Shown: positions 28,504 through 36,706 of the stretch, piece by piece
Layout of the letters: each line of letters begins with the position of its first letter
Position numbering within the stretch: the first letter of the stretch is position 1
Origin: Brettanomyces bruxellensis
Taxonomy: Eukaryota; Ascomycota; Pichiomycetes; Pichiales; Pichiaceae
Length of the DNA: 64,000 nucleotides
Direction: 5' to 3'
NCBI RefSeq assembly: GCF_011074885.1
Contig: NC_054689.1
Location: forward strand, 2,232,001-2,296,000
Program-made: the position numbers and the translations under genes
The notes under the pieces: generated by a model
Seen by the model: the letters and a program-made list of their open reading frames with translations, nothing else
Databases searched by the model: none
What the model was told of the DNA's origin: nothing

Positions 28504-29724
28504 ATGTTACGTTCTATTAGGTTAGTTGGGCGTGAAAGCTGTGTGTTGAGGTATGAAGGTGTGGAGTATAGCGCCCACAAATCCAAACGTTGCTTACATA
28601 CATCTTCTGAGAAAAAAGGGTATGATACCGATGTATATGTTAACAGGGTTCAGAAAGCACAAACAATCTGTGCAGAAAAAGTTCACAAGTATGATCCATC
28701 ATCGTTTCTACTTGCAAGATTCCTTCCAACTTGTTTACGGCCAACATTTTATGCCATCCGATCATTTGGAATCGAGTTATCGAAGGTGTCATTAGGTAGT
28801 GCATCCACATTTTCGCAATCTGCTCATTTTGGAGATATCAAACTAGCGTTCTGGCTGGAACAAGTTGAAAAATGTGAACAATTGGGTACGGGTCCGGGTC
28901 ATATAAAGGGATTGAACGATCCCACCAGTATATTATTGGCCGACTCAATACTAAAGGGAATTAACATTGATATTGGTATGCTTCGACAAATGATCTTTAC
29001 GCACAAGCACTATCTGCACGAGGAGAAGGTGAAGGGATTTACTGATTTAGATTCGATGTGCAGCTTTGGAGAGGGTACATACTCTCAGATGAATTATCTA
29101 CTTCAGTCGGCTTCACTTACACCAAATTTATATGGCTACTCAGACTTTGGAGTTGGACTTCTTGAACAACCCAATACTGACAATATGAGGAACTTGCTGT
29201 CGGATATTAGTGCACATATAGGACAGGCTACCGCAATCTGCTCATTTATCATTGGATTAAAGTACTTCGTGATGAAGAGCGGCTGTGTTACACTTCCAAT
29301 TGATATTCTTGTCAAGCATGCAATTTCACAGGAAGACACAATTAGGCTTTTATCAGGCAAGGAGAAATCGGTAGAAAGTATTGAGAAATTGAAAGCCGCA
29401 ATTTTTGATGTTACCACGCGGGCAAATGATCACATACTGGCTGCTCGTCAGAAACTAGACCAGTTAAAAGCAGCCATTAAAGATCGCGTAGAACACTTGA
29501 ATGAAAATGATACAGAAAATAAAATGCTCATTGACACATACCATAATTTGAGAAGAGGACTTCCGGATTGTATTTACACTCCATTCATGTGTGCAATTCC
29601 AACTGTGTTGTATTTGGAGCGTTTACAAAAATATGATTTCGATGTTATGAGTCCTCGATTACAATACAGGGAGTGGAAATTGGCTTGGAGAGCATACCAA
29701 AACTTCAGAAAAAGAACAATATGA
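28504..29724 (+). CDS. NDUFAF6: NDUFAF6-like mitochondrial protein (phytoene synthase fold)
   Basis: NDUFAF6 is a mitochondrial squalene/phytoene-synthase-like protein needed to assemble respiratory complex I. The 406-aa product begins with a basic, Ser/Arg-rich segment that fits a mitochondrial presequence (about 1-35). Family blocks follow: DPSSFLLARFLPTCLRPTFY and AIRSFGIELSKV (about 65-95), GDIKLAFWLEQVE, then HIGQATAICSFIIGLKYF, LPIDILVKHAISQED, ANDHILAARQKLDQ and a C-terminal FDVMSPRLQYREW. The Asp-rich prenyl-synthase catalytic motifs are absent, as in NDUFAF6. I know of no S. cerevisiae equivalent, and that yeast lacks complex I. The ATG at 28504 is the first in frame; its promoter lies next to the retroelement. 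Confidence 0.85.
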   Translation: MLRSIRLVGRESCVLRYEGVEYSAHKSKRCLHTSSEKKGYDTDVYVNRVQKAQTICAEKVHKYDPSSFLLARFLPTCLRPTFYAIRSFGIELSKVSLGSASTFSQSAHFGDIKLAFWLEQVEKCEQLGTGPGHIKGLNDPTSILLADSILKGINIDIGMLRQMIFTHKHYLHEEKVKGFTDLDSMCSFGEGTYSQMNYLLQSASLTPNLYGYSDFGVGLLEQPNTDNMRNLLSDISAHIGQATAICSFIIGLKYFVMKSGCVTLPIDILVKHAISQEDTIRLLSGKEKSVESIEKLKAAIFDVTTRANDHILAARQKLDQLKAAIKDRVEHLNENDTENKMLIDTYHNLRRGLPDCIYTPFMCAIPTVLYLERLQKYDFDVMSPRLQYREWKLAWRAYQNFRKRTI

Positions 29725-30117
29725 TTATTCCATTGTATTTACTGTAAATTAATGATCATGTCTCATGCTTATATATATATATATTAATTATGGAAGGAAC
29801 TCCTTTAACTTTTGTAGGTAGAAAATACCAAAGGTTTGCATTTTTCAATAACCAAGTTATGTGGAATTAATTTCTATTTACGCAGATCTAGTTCTAGGAC
29901 CAGGATCTTGTGAAAAAAAAAGGAAAATAAAAAAATAAATGTCTGAGAAAGACAGAGAAGAAGAAAAAAAAAAGGTGAAGTTAATAAATTATGGAATCGT
30001 AAACAATAGCTGCACTTGATTTTAAAACATCGTGTCCAATTTCCACATACTCATCCTCTTTTTTCCAATTTTCAAAATTGCACCAAGCTTTGATATTGGA
30101 ACAAAACATCAGAAAAT
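29725..30117. other. intergenic region NDUFAF6-like - GEA2
   Basis: This 393-bp gap holds a 3' end and the GEA2 promoter. A (TA)n stretch lies at about 29770-29784 and A-rich runs at 29912-29972. No gene was seen. Confidence 0.5.
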
Positions 30118-33100
30118 ATGCCTCTAGATCACGAAGTGGCTATGTCTGATTTAGACAGGCTGTCATTCGTCATACAGGAGTGTACATATCTCACTTCTTA
30201 TATGAGGAAGTCTACTAAGTCATATGGTGGCCTTTTGGCGTCTGTTTTGAGAAGCCAATTCTTGGAAGAATCACCTCTGGATGATGAATCGGAGGATAAA
30301 TTCCCAAGCTTTTTGAAATCTGCAACAAAATTCAAGGATGATGATCATTTTCTCAGTGGTTTGGTGGAGTTGAGGTCCATTCTCTCTGAGGTAAAAACAT
30401 TGGATGAAGTCGATATTTTAACATTATTGCAGCCCTTTTTGCTATTGATCCGATCTCCAGAAATATCATGCAAGATCACCTCTTTGTCCGTGAATTCTTT
30501 GTCTATGTTTTTGAAATATGGAATTGTTAGTTCGGAAAGAAACAACATTCATCAATGCATGGCTCAAATCGTTTCTGCATTATCGCACTGCAGGTTTGAA
30601 GGATCCGATCAATCACAGGATGACGTTGTTTTGGTTAAAATTATCCGTCTTTTGGAATCTATTGCACTTTCGGATCTTGGCGATTATTTGAGAGATGATT
30701 CAATGTATGAAATTGTTTCTACTTGTTTTTCCGTTGCTATAAATAACAAGAGAGGTGATATGCTCAGAAATGCTGCTCAAATATCCTTAATTAACCTAAC
30801 TGAAAAGATTTTCAGCAAGTTGAGATATATCAAATTTGGATCTCAGGATGAAGAAAACCACAATCTGAAGAGTACCAATTTTGAATTGGGCTCTTCCCAA
30901 AATGGTGAACTGCCCGATGACACAATTGGTGGAACACTTTCAAGAGATTCGGATGAATCTTCTGATTCACATAGTGATGGTAACGTTGATGAAAAAGTCG
31001 ATGGTGAAGTCAGCGAAAATAAAAATTCGACTGAGAAAGTATCCACAAAAACGGAGGACGTTGCGGAAGATGAACATCATACTAAAAATCTTGCTATTTC
31101 ACAAGAAAAGGAAAATGATGATGAGTCAGCTGAAGCCGATTTTAAAATGTACGGACTTCCATGTATGAGAGAACTTTTAGTCCATACTGTGGACATTATT
31201 TCACCACAAAACGAACTCAAATTTACCGAGGGAACCAAGCTGCTATCATTGGAGCTTTTATGTCGGATCATTGAGGTTTCTGGCTTGGAAATACATAGAC
31301 ACCCATCCATATTTCATATTATATCTGATCGTGGATGTCATCACTTGCTTAAAATTATAAGAACAACTTCATCGATCAATATGCTTTCTCAGAGTTTAAA
31401 GGCGTTTCTTGATCTCTTTTTTAATTCTTCTGAGCACTTGAAATTGCAATTTGAAGCATTTTTTCAAGCAGTTGCTGATAACATCGTTGCTAAATGGCCT
31501 CAAATGGAAGATGACTTGGATAAAATGAACAGTACAGTTTTTGATATGACTAAGAAAGGGAAATTCGAAGTTGTCTCTTTATCCGAAAAGGAAGTTACTG
31601 AACTAGGAAAGGAGTTTCATACATCAAAACCTTCAGTGTTCAAGGAAATATTGATAGAAACCTTAAGCGTTTTATGGTGCAGATCGCAGTATCTGTTCAT
31701 CAACCTTTTTAAGGTTTACGATTGCAATTTTGAGAGAAGCGATGTTTGCCTTAATTTAATTAAGATTCTTTGCAGGCTTTCAGCATCAGATGCATCTCTT
31801 TTCACAACGAGTAGTGTACCACCAATCTGCATGGAAGGAATTCTATCATTTATTGACTCAATGTTTGAACGTGTTCATGAAGGTATGAAGCAGCATATTG
31901 ATATGAGTCAGCTTGAGTGTCCGATTCTACTAAAACAACGTTCCAAAAAAGCAGATTTTATCTCCTGTATAAAGGTTTGGAATAAGAAGCCAAGGAAGGG
32001 ATTAGAAATGTTACAAAATAAAGGATTTATTTCGAACATTCATAATGATAATGAAGTTGCACAATTTTTGTATGAGAAGTCTGGCCGTATCGACAAGAAG
32101 GAACTTGGTGAGCTGCTAGCAAAACCATCAAATATTAATGTTTTGAAAAAGTTTATTAACTTCATGGACTTTAAAAATTTACGGCCTGACGAAGCTTTAC
32201 GTAAATTACTGAACAATTTCAGACTTCCTGGTGAGGCACAAGAAATTGAAAGAATTGTTGAGTGTTTCAATGATAGATATATTGAATGTCAAGATCATAT
32301 TGAGACTACGGTCGACTCTTCAGAGAAGAATAATACTAAGAAGGAAACCAATTCCTCAAATTCAAATACGAAAGATGAACACGATGAAGAAAGTTCAGAA
32401 GAACAAGTTGCTCCAGATAAGGATGCCATGTTTGTCCTATCATTTTCGATAATTATGTTGAATACAGATCTACATAATCCAAATGTTAAGAAGCCAATGA
32501 CATTAATCGACTATCAGAGAAATTTGAGAGGATGTTATAATGGTGGTGACTTCCCGTCATGGTATACGGAAAGGATATACCATAGTATCAAGGAGAGGGA
32601 AATAATTATGCCAGAAGATTTTAAGGGTAGCAATAAGTGGTTTGAGTCGAAATGGCACGCTTTGATCGGTGAATTTCAGAGTAAAAGCGAGGAAGAAGAT
32701 CTCGTCAAATCTTTTGTTACCACAAATGGAGAAGATCTTCAGTCTCTGCTACAATTTGACTCCAGAATATTCCAAAAGACTGCTAAATATATTATTAGCA
32801 CACTAGTGAACATGTTTGATACCGACACTCACGATGGAATTGTTATTAGAATGATGTCTACAGTTGAGAAATGTGCCACAATTGCAAAGTTTTTTGGCTT
32901 TGACGATATTGTGAATTCCGTGATCGATATTACGTCTCATATGACAACTTTGACGGGATTGAAGAAACAGAAGGTTTTAGTGCCTACCGATGAAGAAATA
33001 TCGTCGGTTAAGTTAAAGGTGAAGCAGCAGGATAAACCAATCACAGTGAGTCAACTTTCTGTTACCTTCGGCCGTGACTTTAAATCTCAAGTTGGATTGA

Positions 33101-34926
33101 TCACGCTTGTCCATGTTCTAAAGAGATCAGGTTATAACGTTTCGCCTGAATGGAAGCATGCATTACAATGTCTTTTCGAATTGTTCAAGTATGATTTGGT
33201 TAATCCAAACTCTTTTCCCGAATTTCAAGGAAGACTTGATCTGGAACCTCTACGGGCTCCAAAGCCAGATTATGTTTTGAATGAAAACAAAATTTCAAAT
33301 GAAGGGGGATTACTTTCCACGTTTTCTTCATATTTCAAAGGGCTTTCTGACGATACACCAGAGCCAACAGAGGAAGAGATCGAGTGCACATTATCGACCC
33401 TTGAATGTATTAACTCAAGTGGATTAAGTAATTTGTTAAGAAATATTAGCAAAACAGAATCCTCAAATATTGATGCAATGGTGGAATTGCTTCTTGATTA
33501 CTTACCGGATGAAAAAAGTTCAAAGGTTGATGAATATATCGAACAGCGGAGTTTATATATATTGGAAACATGCGTTTGCTACCTTCTTCTTTCCCAAAAC
33601 CAGAAGCTTATTTCAGTTGAATTAGAAAAATGCCAACTTCTCACACGTTCCGAACTGGGATTCAGCACAAAGTCTTTGGTTAGGGTGATGACATACGAGT
33701 TGTTGCTTTTGCATAATGGCAGTCTAGAGCACGATTCTTATTTGGCCGGCACATTAGAGCAACTTGTGTCACTGATCAATAAAAACAAGGAGAGGACTGT
33801 TCAAATCGGCGGAGTCTTGCTTCAACCTCTTCAGGTTTTATTACTTTCCCCAGATTGCTGGTGCAGAGATAGGCTACTACATAATACAAACTACTGGTTT
33901 GTTTTTAGGTGCTTTGCTTCATCGCCAAAGAACACTGCTCGGGTCTATGACTTCATAGAGGAAGTCATTCTTGAACAACATGATTTGATTAAATACAAAA
34001 ACTATATGGATATTCTTGGCTTGTTGGACGAAATATCTGCGGTTGGAGCATACGGTGCCCAGTGGGAGCAAGAACTAGACAAATTAATTTCTAAGGGTGT
34101 TGATGTGAGCCAGAAAAAGAATCCGTTTGAGAAGCTTGTTGGTACTTCTCTAAAGTCAATTTCGCTCACAGGTAAGTTGGGTCGAATTTTAAAGACAAAT
34201 GAGTTCCAGGTTTCAATAAAGGAAGTTACTCCAGAGCATGATAAAAAGGGACATACTGTTTCTCCTTGGTACCCATTAATTGAAGCCATATCTCATCAAT
34301 GCTACAACCCTTGCAGAGAGTTAAGGAATCATGCTTTGAAAACATTGACCAGTATTCTTCTTTCAAACGAACTCCCAATGGAGGAACTTTCCGCCGAAGC
34401 CGTAATGGAATCAGGATGCTTTAGATTACTTGAGCAACTTTGTGAACCAAACGTTACAAACACCGATCCAAACGGGATGCTCAAAACGCAACAAAATGCA
34501 ATAAACCTTTCATGCAAAGCGATCTTACTTTATAAGTTCCAGAACCCAAACATTCAGGTAATCCGGCTATTGCATATCACAGACATGCTATTAGAGAAGA
34601 ACTCAAAGAATCGTGACTTCAAAGAGGAGACATTAGAAATAGAGAAAAATGCGTTGCGAGTGAAAATGCCGGAGTTTGACATTAAACAACTCCAGAGCTC
34701 GAAAATTAGCCTTACTTTGAAGGATATGATTTTGGATGTGGCTAAGGGTGTAACGGCTACAAACGGTGCGGCAAAACTTAAAAGCCCAGCTGAAAAGGTT
34801 AATGAGATACCTAAGAAGCCAGAATATTCAGATTCTCCAGTTGAAAATGATAATAAAGCAAGCAAAATAGATGAAAAGGAAGGTGATGATGCCAAAGAAG
34901 GTTCAGAAAAGGGACAAGCGGAGTAA
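30118..34926 (+). CDS. GEA2: Gea1/Gea2-type Arf guanine nucleotide exchange factor
   Basis: Gea proteins (GBF1/GNOM family) activate Arf1 on the Golgi by GDP/GTP exchange, driving COPI coat recruitment. The 1602-aa product has an N-terminal DCB-HUS region (HUS-like block at about 515-560, before the Sec7 domain), then the Sec7 domain from about 620 to 850 with VWNKKPRKGLEML, the exchange loop FRLPGEAQ (catalytic Glu706) and SFSIIMLNTDLHNP. A Ser/Asn/Glu-rich insert of about 35 residues splits the Sec7 domain between these motifs. Long helical HDS domains and an acidic low-complexity tail follow. It is longer than S. cerevisiae Gea1/2 (about 1410-1460 aa). An acidic insert also lies at about 250-335. 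The ATG at 30142 is an alternative start. It converges on URA3 with 85 bp between stops. Confidence 0.93.
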   Translation: MPLDHEVAMSDLDRLSFVIQECTYLTSYMRKSTKSYGGLLASVLRSQFLEESPLDDESEDKFPSFLKSATKFKDDDHFLSGLVELRSILSEVKTLDEVDILTLLQPFLLLIRSPEISCKITSLSVNSLSMFLKYGIVSSERNNIHQCMAQIVSALSHCRFEGSDQSQDDVVLVKIIRLLESIALSDLGDYLRDDSMYEIVSTCFSVAINNKRGDMLRNAAQISLINLTEKIFSKLRYIKFGSQDEENHNLKSTNFELGSSQNGELPDDTIGGTLSRDSDESSDSHSDGNVDEKVDGEVSENKNSTEKVSTKTEDVAEDEHHTKNLAISQEKENDDESAEADFKMYGLPCMRELLVHTVDIISPQNELKFTEGTKLLSLELLCRIIEVSGLEIHRHPSIFHIISDRGCHHLLKIIRTTSSINMLSQSLKAFLDLFFNSSEHLKLQFEAFFQAVADNIVAKWPQMEDDLDKMNSTVFDMTKKGKFEVVSLSEKEVTELGKEFHTSKPSVFKEILIETLSVLWCRSQYLFINLFKVYDCNFERSDVCLNLIKILCRLSASDASLFTTSSVPPICMEGILSFIDSMFERVHEGMKQHIDMSQLECPILLKQRSKKADFISCIKVWNKKPRKGLEMLQNKGFISNIHNDNEVAQFLYEKSGRIDKKELGELLAKPSNINVLKKFINFMDFKNLRPDEALRKLLNNFRLPGEAQEIERIVECFNDRYIECQDHIETTVDSSEKNNTKKETNSSNSNTKDEHDEESSEEQVAPDKDAMFVLSFSIIMLNTDLHNPNVKKPMTLIDYQRNLRGCYNGGDFPSWYTERIYHSIKEREIIMPEDFKGSNKWFESKWHALIGEFQSKSEEEDLVKSFVTTNGEDLQSLLQFDSRIFQKTAKYIISTLVNMFDTDTHDGIVIRMMSTVEKCATIAKFFGFDDIVNSVIDITSHMTTLTGLKKQKVLVPTDEEISSVKLKVKQQDKPITVSQLSVTFGRDFKSQVGLITLVHVLKRSGYNVSPEWKHALQCLFELFKYDLVNPNSFPEFQGRLDLEPLRAPKPDYVLNENKISNEGGLLSTFSSYFKGLSDDTPEPTEEEIECTLSTLECINSSGLSNLLRNISKTESSNIDAMVELLLDYLPDEKSSKVDEYIEQRSLYILETCVCYLLLSQNQKLISVELEKCQLLTRSELGFSTKSLVRVMTYELLLLHNGSLEHDSYLAGTLEQLVSLINKNKERTVQIGGVLLQPLQVLLLSPDCWCRDRLLHNTNYWFVFRCFASSPKNTARVYDFIEEVILEQHDLIKYKNYMDILGLLDEISAVGAYGAQWEQELDKLISKGVDVSQKKNPFEKLVGTSLKSISLTGKLGRILKTNEFQVSIKEVTPEHDKKGHTVSPWYPLIEAISHQCYNPCRELRNHALKTLTSILLSNELPMEELSAEAVMESGCFRLLEQLCEPNVTNTDPNGMLKTQQNAINLSCKAILLYKFQNPNIQVIRLLHITDMLLEKNSKNRDFKEETLEIEKNALRVKMPEFDIKQLQSSKISLTLKDMILDVAKGVTATNGAAKLKSPAEKVNEIPKKPEYSDSPVENDNKASKIDEKEGDDAKEGSEKGQAE

Positions 34927-35011
34927 TAAATATGTACAACGTCTACTTTTAAATCGAACGTCTATTAATTACACTGTATATGTAAGTGAAACATTTGCTT
35001 GGAGTCAGAAT

Positions 35012-35818
35012 TTAATTCTTTGTGGATAGCCTGTTCAAATAAGCACTCCATCCGGCATCTCTGTATCTTTTACTTTCGACAACAGGATCTCTACCCTTTC
35101 CAAAGAGACCTCTACCAACAATAATAATGTCAGAACCAGTGGAAATGACGTCATTAACGGTTCTATACTGCTGACCCAAGGAGTCACCTTTATCATCTAA
35201 GCCAACACCAGGTGTCAAAATGAGCCAGTCGAATCCCTCCGCCTCTCCTCCCATACTATGTTGAGCAATGAAACCAATAACAAAGTCCTTATCGGTTTTT
35301 GCAATATCGACAGTTTCCTTTGTGTACTGACCATGTGCAATTGCACCTTTTGAGGAAAGTTCAGCAAGCATCAAAAGACCCCTAGGTTCAGATGTAGTTT
35401 CCTCGGCGGCTTGCTTTAATCCGGCAACAATACCAGGTCCAGTAACACCATGTGCATTTGTTATATCGGCCCACTTTGCAACCTTGTACAATCCTCCTTT
35501 ATATTGGAGCTTGACGGTGTTTCCAATGTCGGCAAATTTTCTGTCCTCAAAAATCATGAAGTTGTATTTCTTGGCCAACTTCAATAATGGAAGCACGGTC
35601 GTTTCATAGGAAAAATCATCAACAATATCCATATGAGTCTTAACTAAACAAATATTTGGTCCAACCTTTTCTATAAGAGACAAAATGTCAGCACTTTTAG
35701 TAAGATCGACAGATGCACACAAATTGGTCTTCTTTTGCTCCATAAGTCTCAAAAGTTTCTGAGCCACAGGAGATGGATGCACCTCTGCTCTTTCTTCATA
35801 AGTTTTACTGGATGTCAT
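35012..35818 (-). CDS. URA3: orotidine-5'-phosphate decarboxylase
   Basis: Ura3 decarboxylates OMP to UMP, the last step of de novo pyrimidine synthesis in the cytosol. The product is 268 aa from the ATG at 35818 ([20 protein letters not shown]), matching the family length of about 267 aa. The catalytic motif [10 protein letters not shown] lies at 91-100 with the Lys94/Asp97 pair. [32 protein letters not shown] and [15 protein letters not shown] are the usual phosphate- and base-binding blocks. An upstream in-frame ATG at 35935 would add 39 residues unlike any family member, so the shorter form is preferred. Confidence 0.97.
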   Translation of the reverse strand: MTSSKTYEERAEVHPSPVAQKLLRLMEQKKTNLCASVDLTKSADILSLIEKVGPNICLVKTHMDIVDDFSYETTVLPLLKLAKKYNFMIFEDRKFADIGNTVKLQYKGGLYKVAKWADITNAHGVTGPGIVAGLKQAAEETTSEPRGLLMLAELSSKGAIAHGQYTKETVDIAKTDKDFVIGFIAQHSMGGEAEGFDWLILTPGVGLDDKGDSLGQQYRTVNDVISTGSDIIIVGRGLFGKGRDPVVESKRYRDAGWSAYLNRLSTKN

Positions 35819-36183
35819 TCTTGTAATTAGTACACCGTTAGTGGCTGTATCAAAGAAAAAAGTGATGAATCTATGGTAAATCGAAAGGAAAACATGGCAG
35901 TCAACGTTCCTCCCTCTTGATGATAGATGATCCATTCAATTATCGTCGCGACTAAAACTTTTCAAATTTCAAATCTGTAAGGGAAAATAAAAAAAAAGGA
36001 CAAATTTTTCTATGCCTCGTTCATTTTATTCATGGATATATTCTATTCGATATTTTGTGTGCGGAGTTGCCAACTGTAAAACATGTAAAAATCGCCGCCG
36101 TCAAAAGTTATCAACAGTCAATAACACCATTTCCATTGAATCTAATCGTTCTTGAAAATTATACGCCGGACATAAATCTCACC
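35819..36183. other. divergent promoter region URA3 / TIM9
   Basis: This 365-bp promoter region serves two divergent genes. It includes an in-frame ATG extension of URA3 (to 35935) and an open frame upstream of the TIM9 ATG (from 36055), neither of which looks coding. An A-rich run lies at 35987-35999. Confidence 0.5.
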
Positions 36184-36523
36184 ATGGATCAATTAAATTA
36201 CAAGGAACAGCAAGAATTCACAAAGGTTGTTGAGCAGAAGCAGATGTCCGACTTCATGAGAGTAAGTTATCATTAAGTTGATTCATAACATTGTTTTAAA
36301 CAAATACTAACCATACTAACTATTTATATAGCTTTACACAAGTCTCGTGGATAGATGCTTCAATGACTGTGTCAACAACTTTACTTCTGACAAACTCACC
36401 GACCGGGAGACTTCATGCCTTAACAAATGTGCTGAGAAGTTTTTAAAACACAGTGAAAGAGTTGGTCAAAGATTCCAGGAGCAGAACCAAGAAATGATGA
36501 ATCAAATGAGAGGATCAAAATAA
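36184..36523 (+). CDS. TIM9: Tim9 small TIM chaperone (spliced)
   Basis: Tim9 forms a hexameric complex with Tim10 in the mitochondrial intermembrane space and escorts hydrophobic carrier proteins to the TIM22 translocase. The gene is join(36184..36261, 36332..36523), encoding 89 aa (S. cerevisiae Tim9 is 87). Exon 1 ends ...KQMSDFMR and exon 2 begins [13 protein letters not shown], joining exactly on a codon boundary. The twin CX3C motif is present (CFNDC and CLNKC), as is [16 protein letters not shown]. The gene is too small and split to appear as one long frame. It is flanked by URA3, as in S. cerevisiae. Confidence 0.97.
36262..36331 (+). other. TIM9 intron with tandem branch sites
   Basis: This is a 70-nt intron with donor GTAAGT (36262-36267) and acceptor TTTATATAG ending at 36331. 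Two perfect TACTAAC branch sequences lie side by side at 36305-36311 and 36314-36320. The second is only about 12 nt from the acceptor AG. Confidence 0.95.
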
Positions 36524-36706
36524 ATGTCACACTTTTCTCTTTTATCATCCTAGCCGCAGGTTAAGGAGGATAAAATATAAATATAAATATAAATATATAC
36601 TTGCACATATATTCATGTACAGATTTTGAATCAGAGTTAAGTCTCCTATATTGATAAATTTCAACTCTTACAGTTTCTATTGTACATATTAATTTTCAGC
36701 AATCAT

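Noticed and set aside
35819..35935. 39-residue N-terminal extension of URA3
   Set aside because: The extension is unlike any OMP decarboxylase, while the ATG at 35818 gives the standard start and length.
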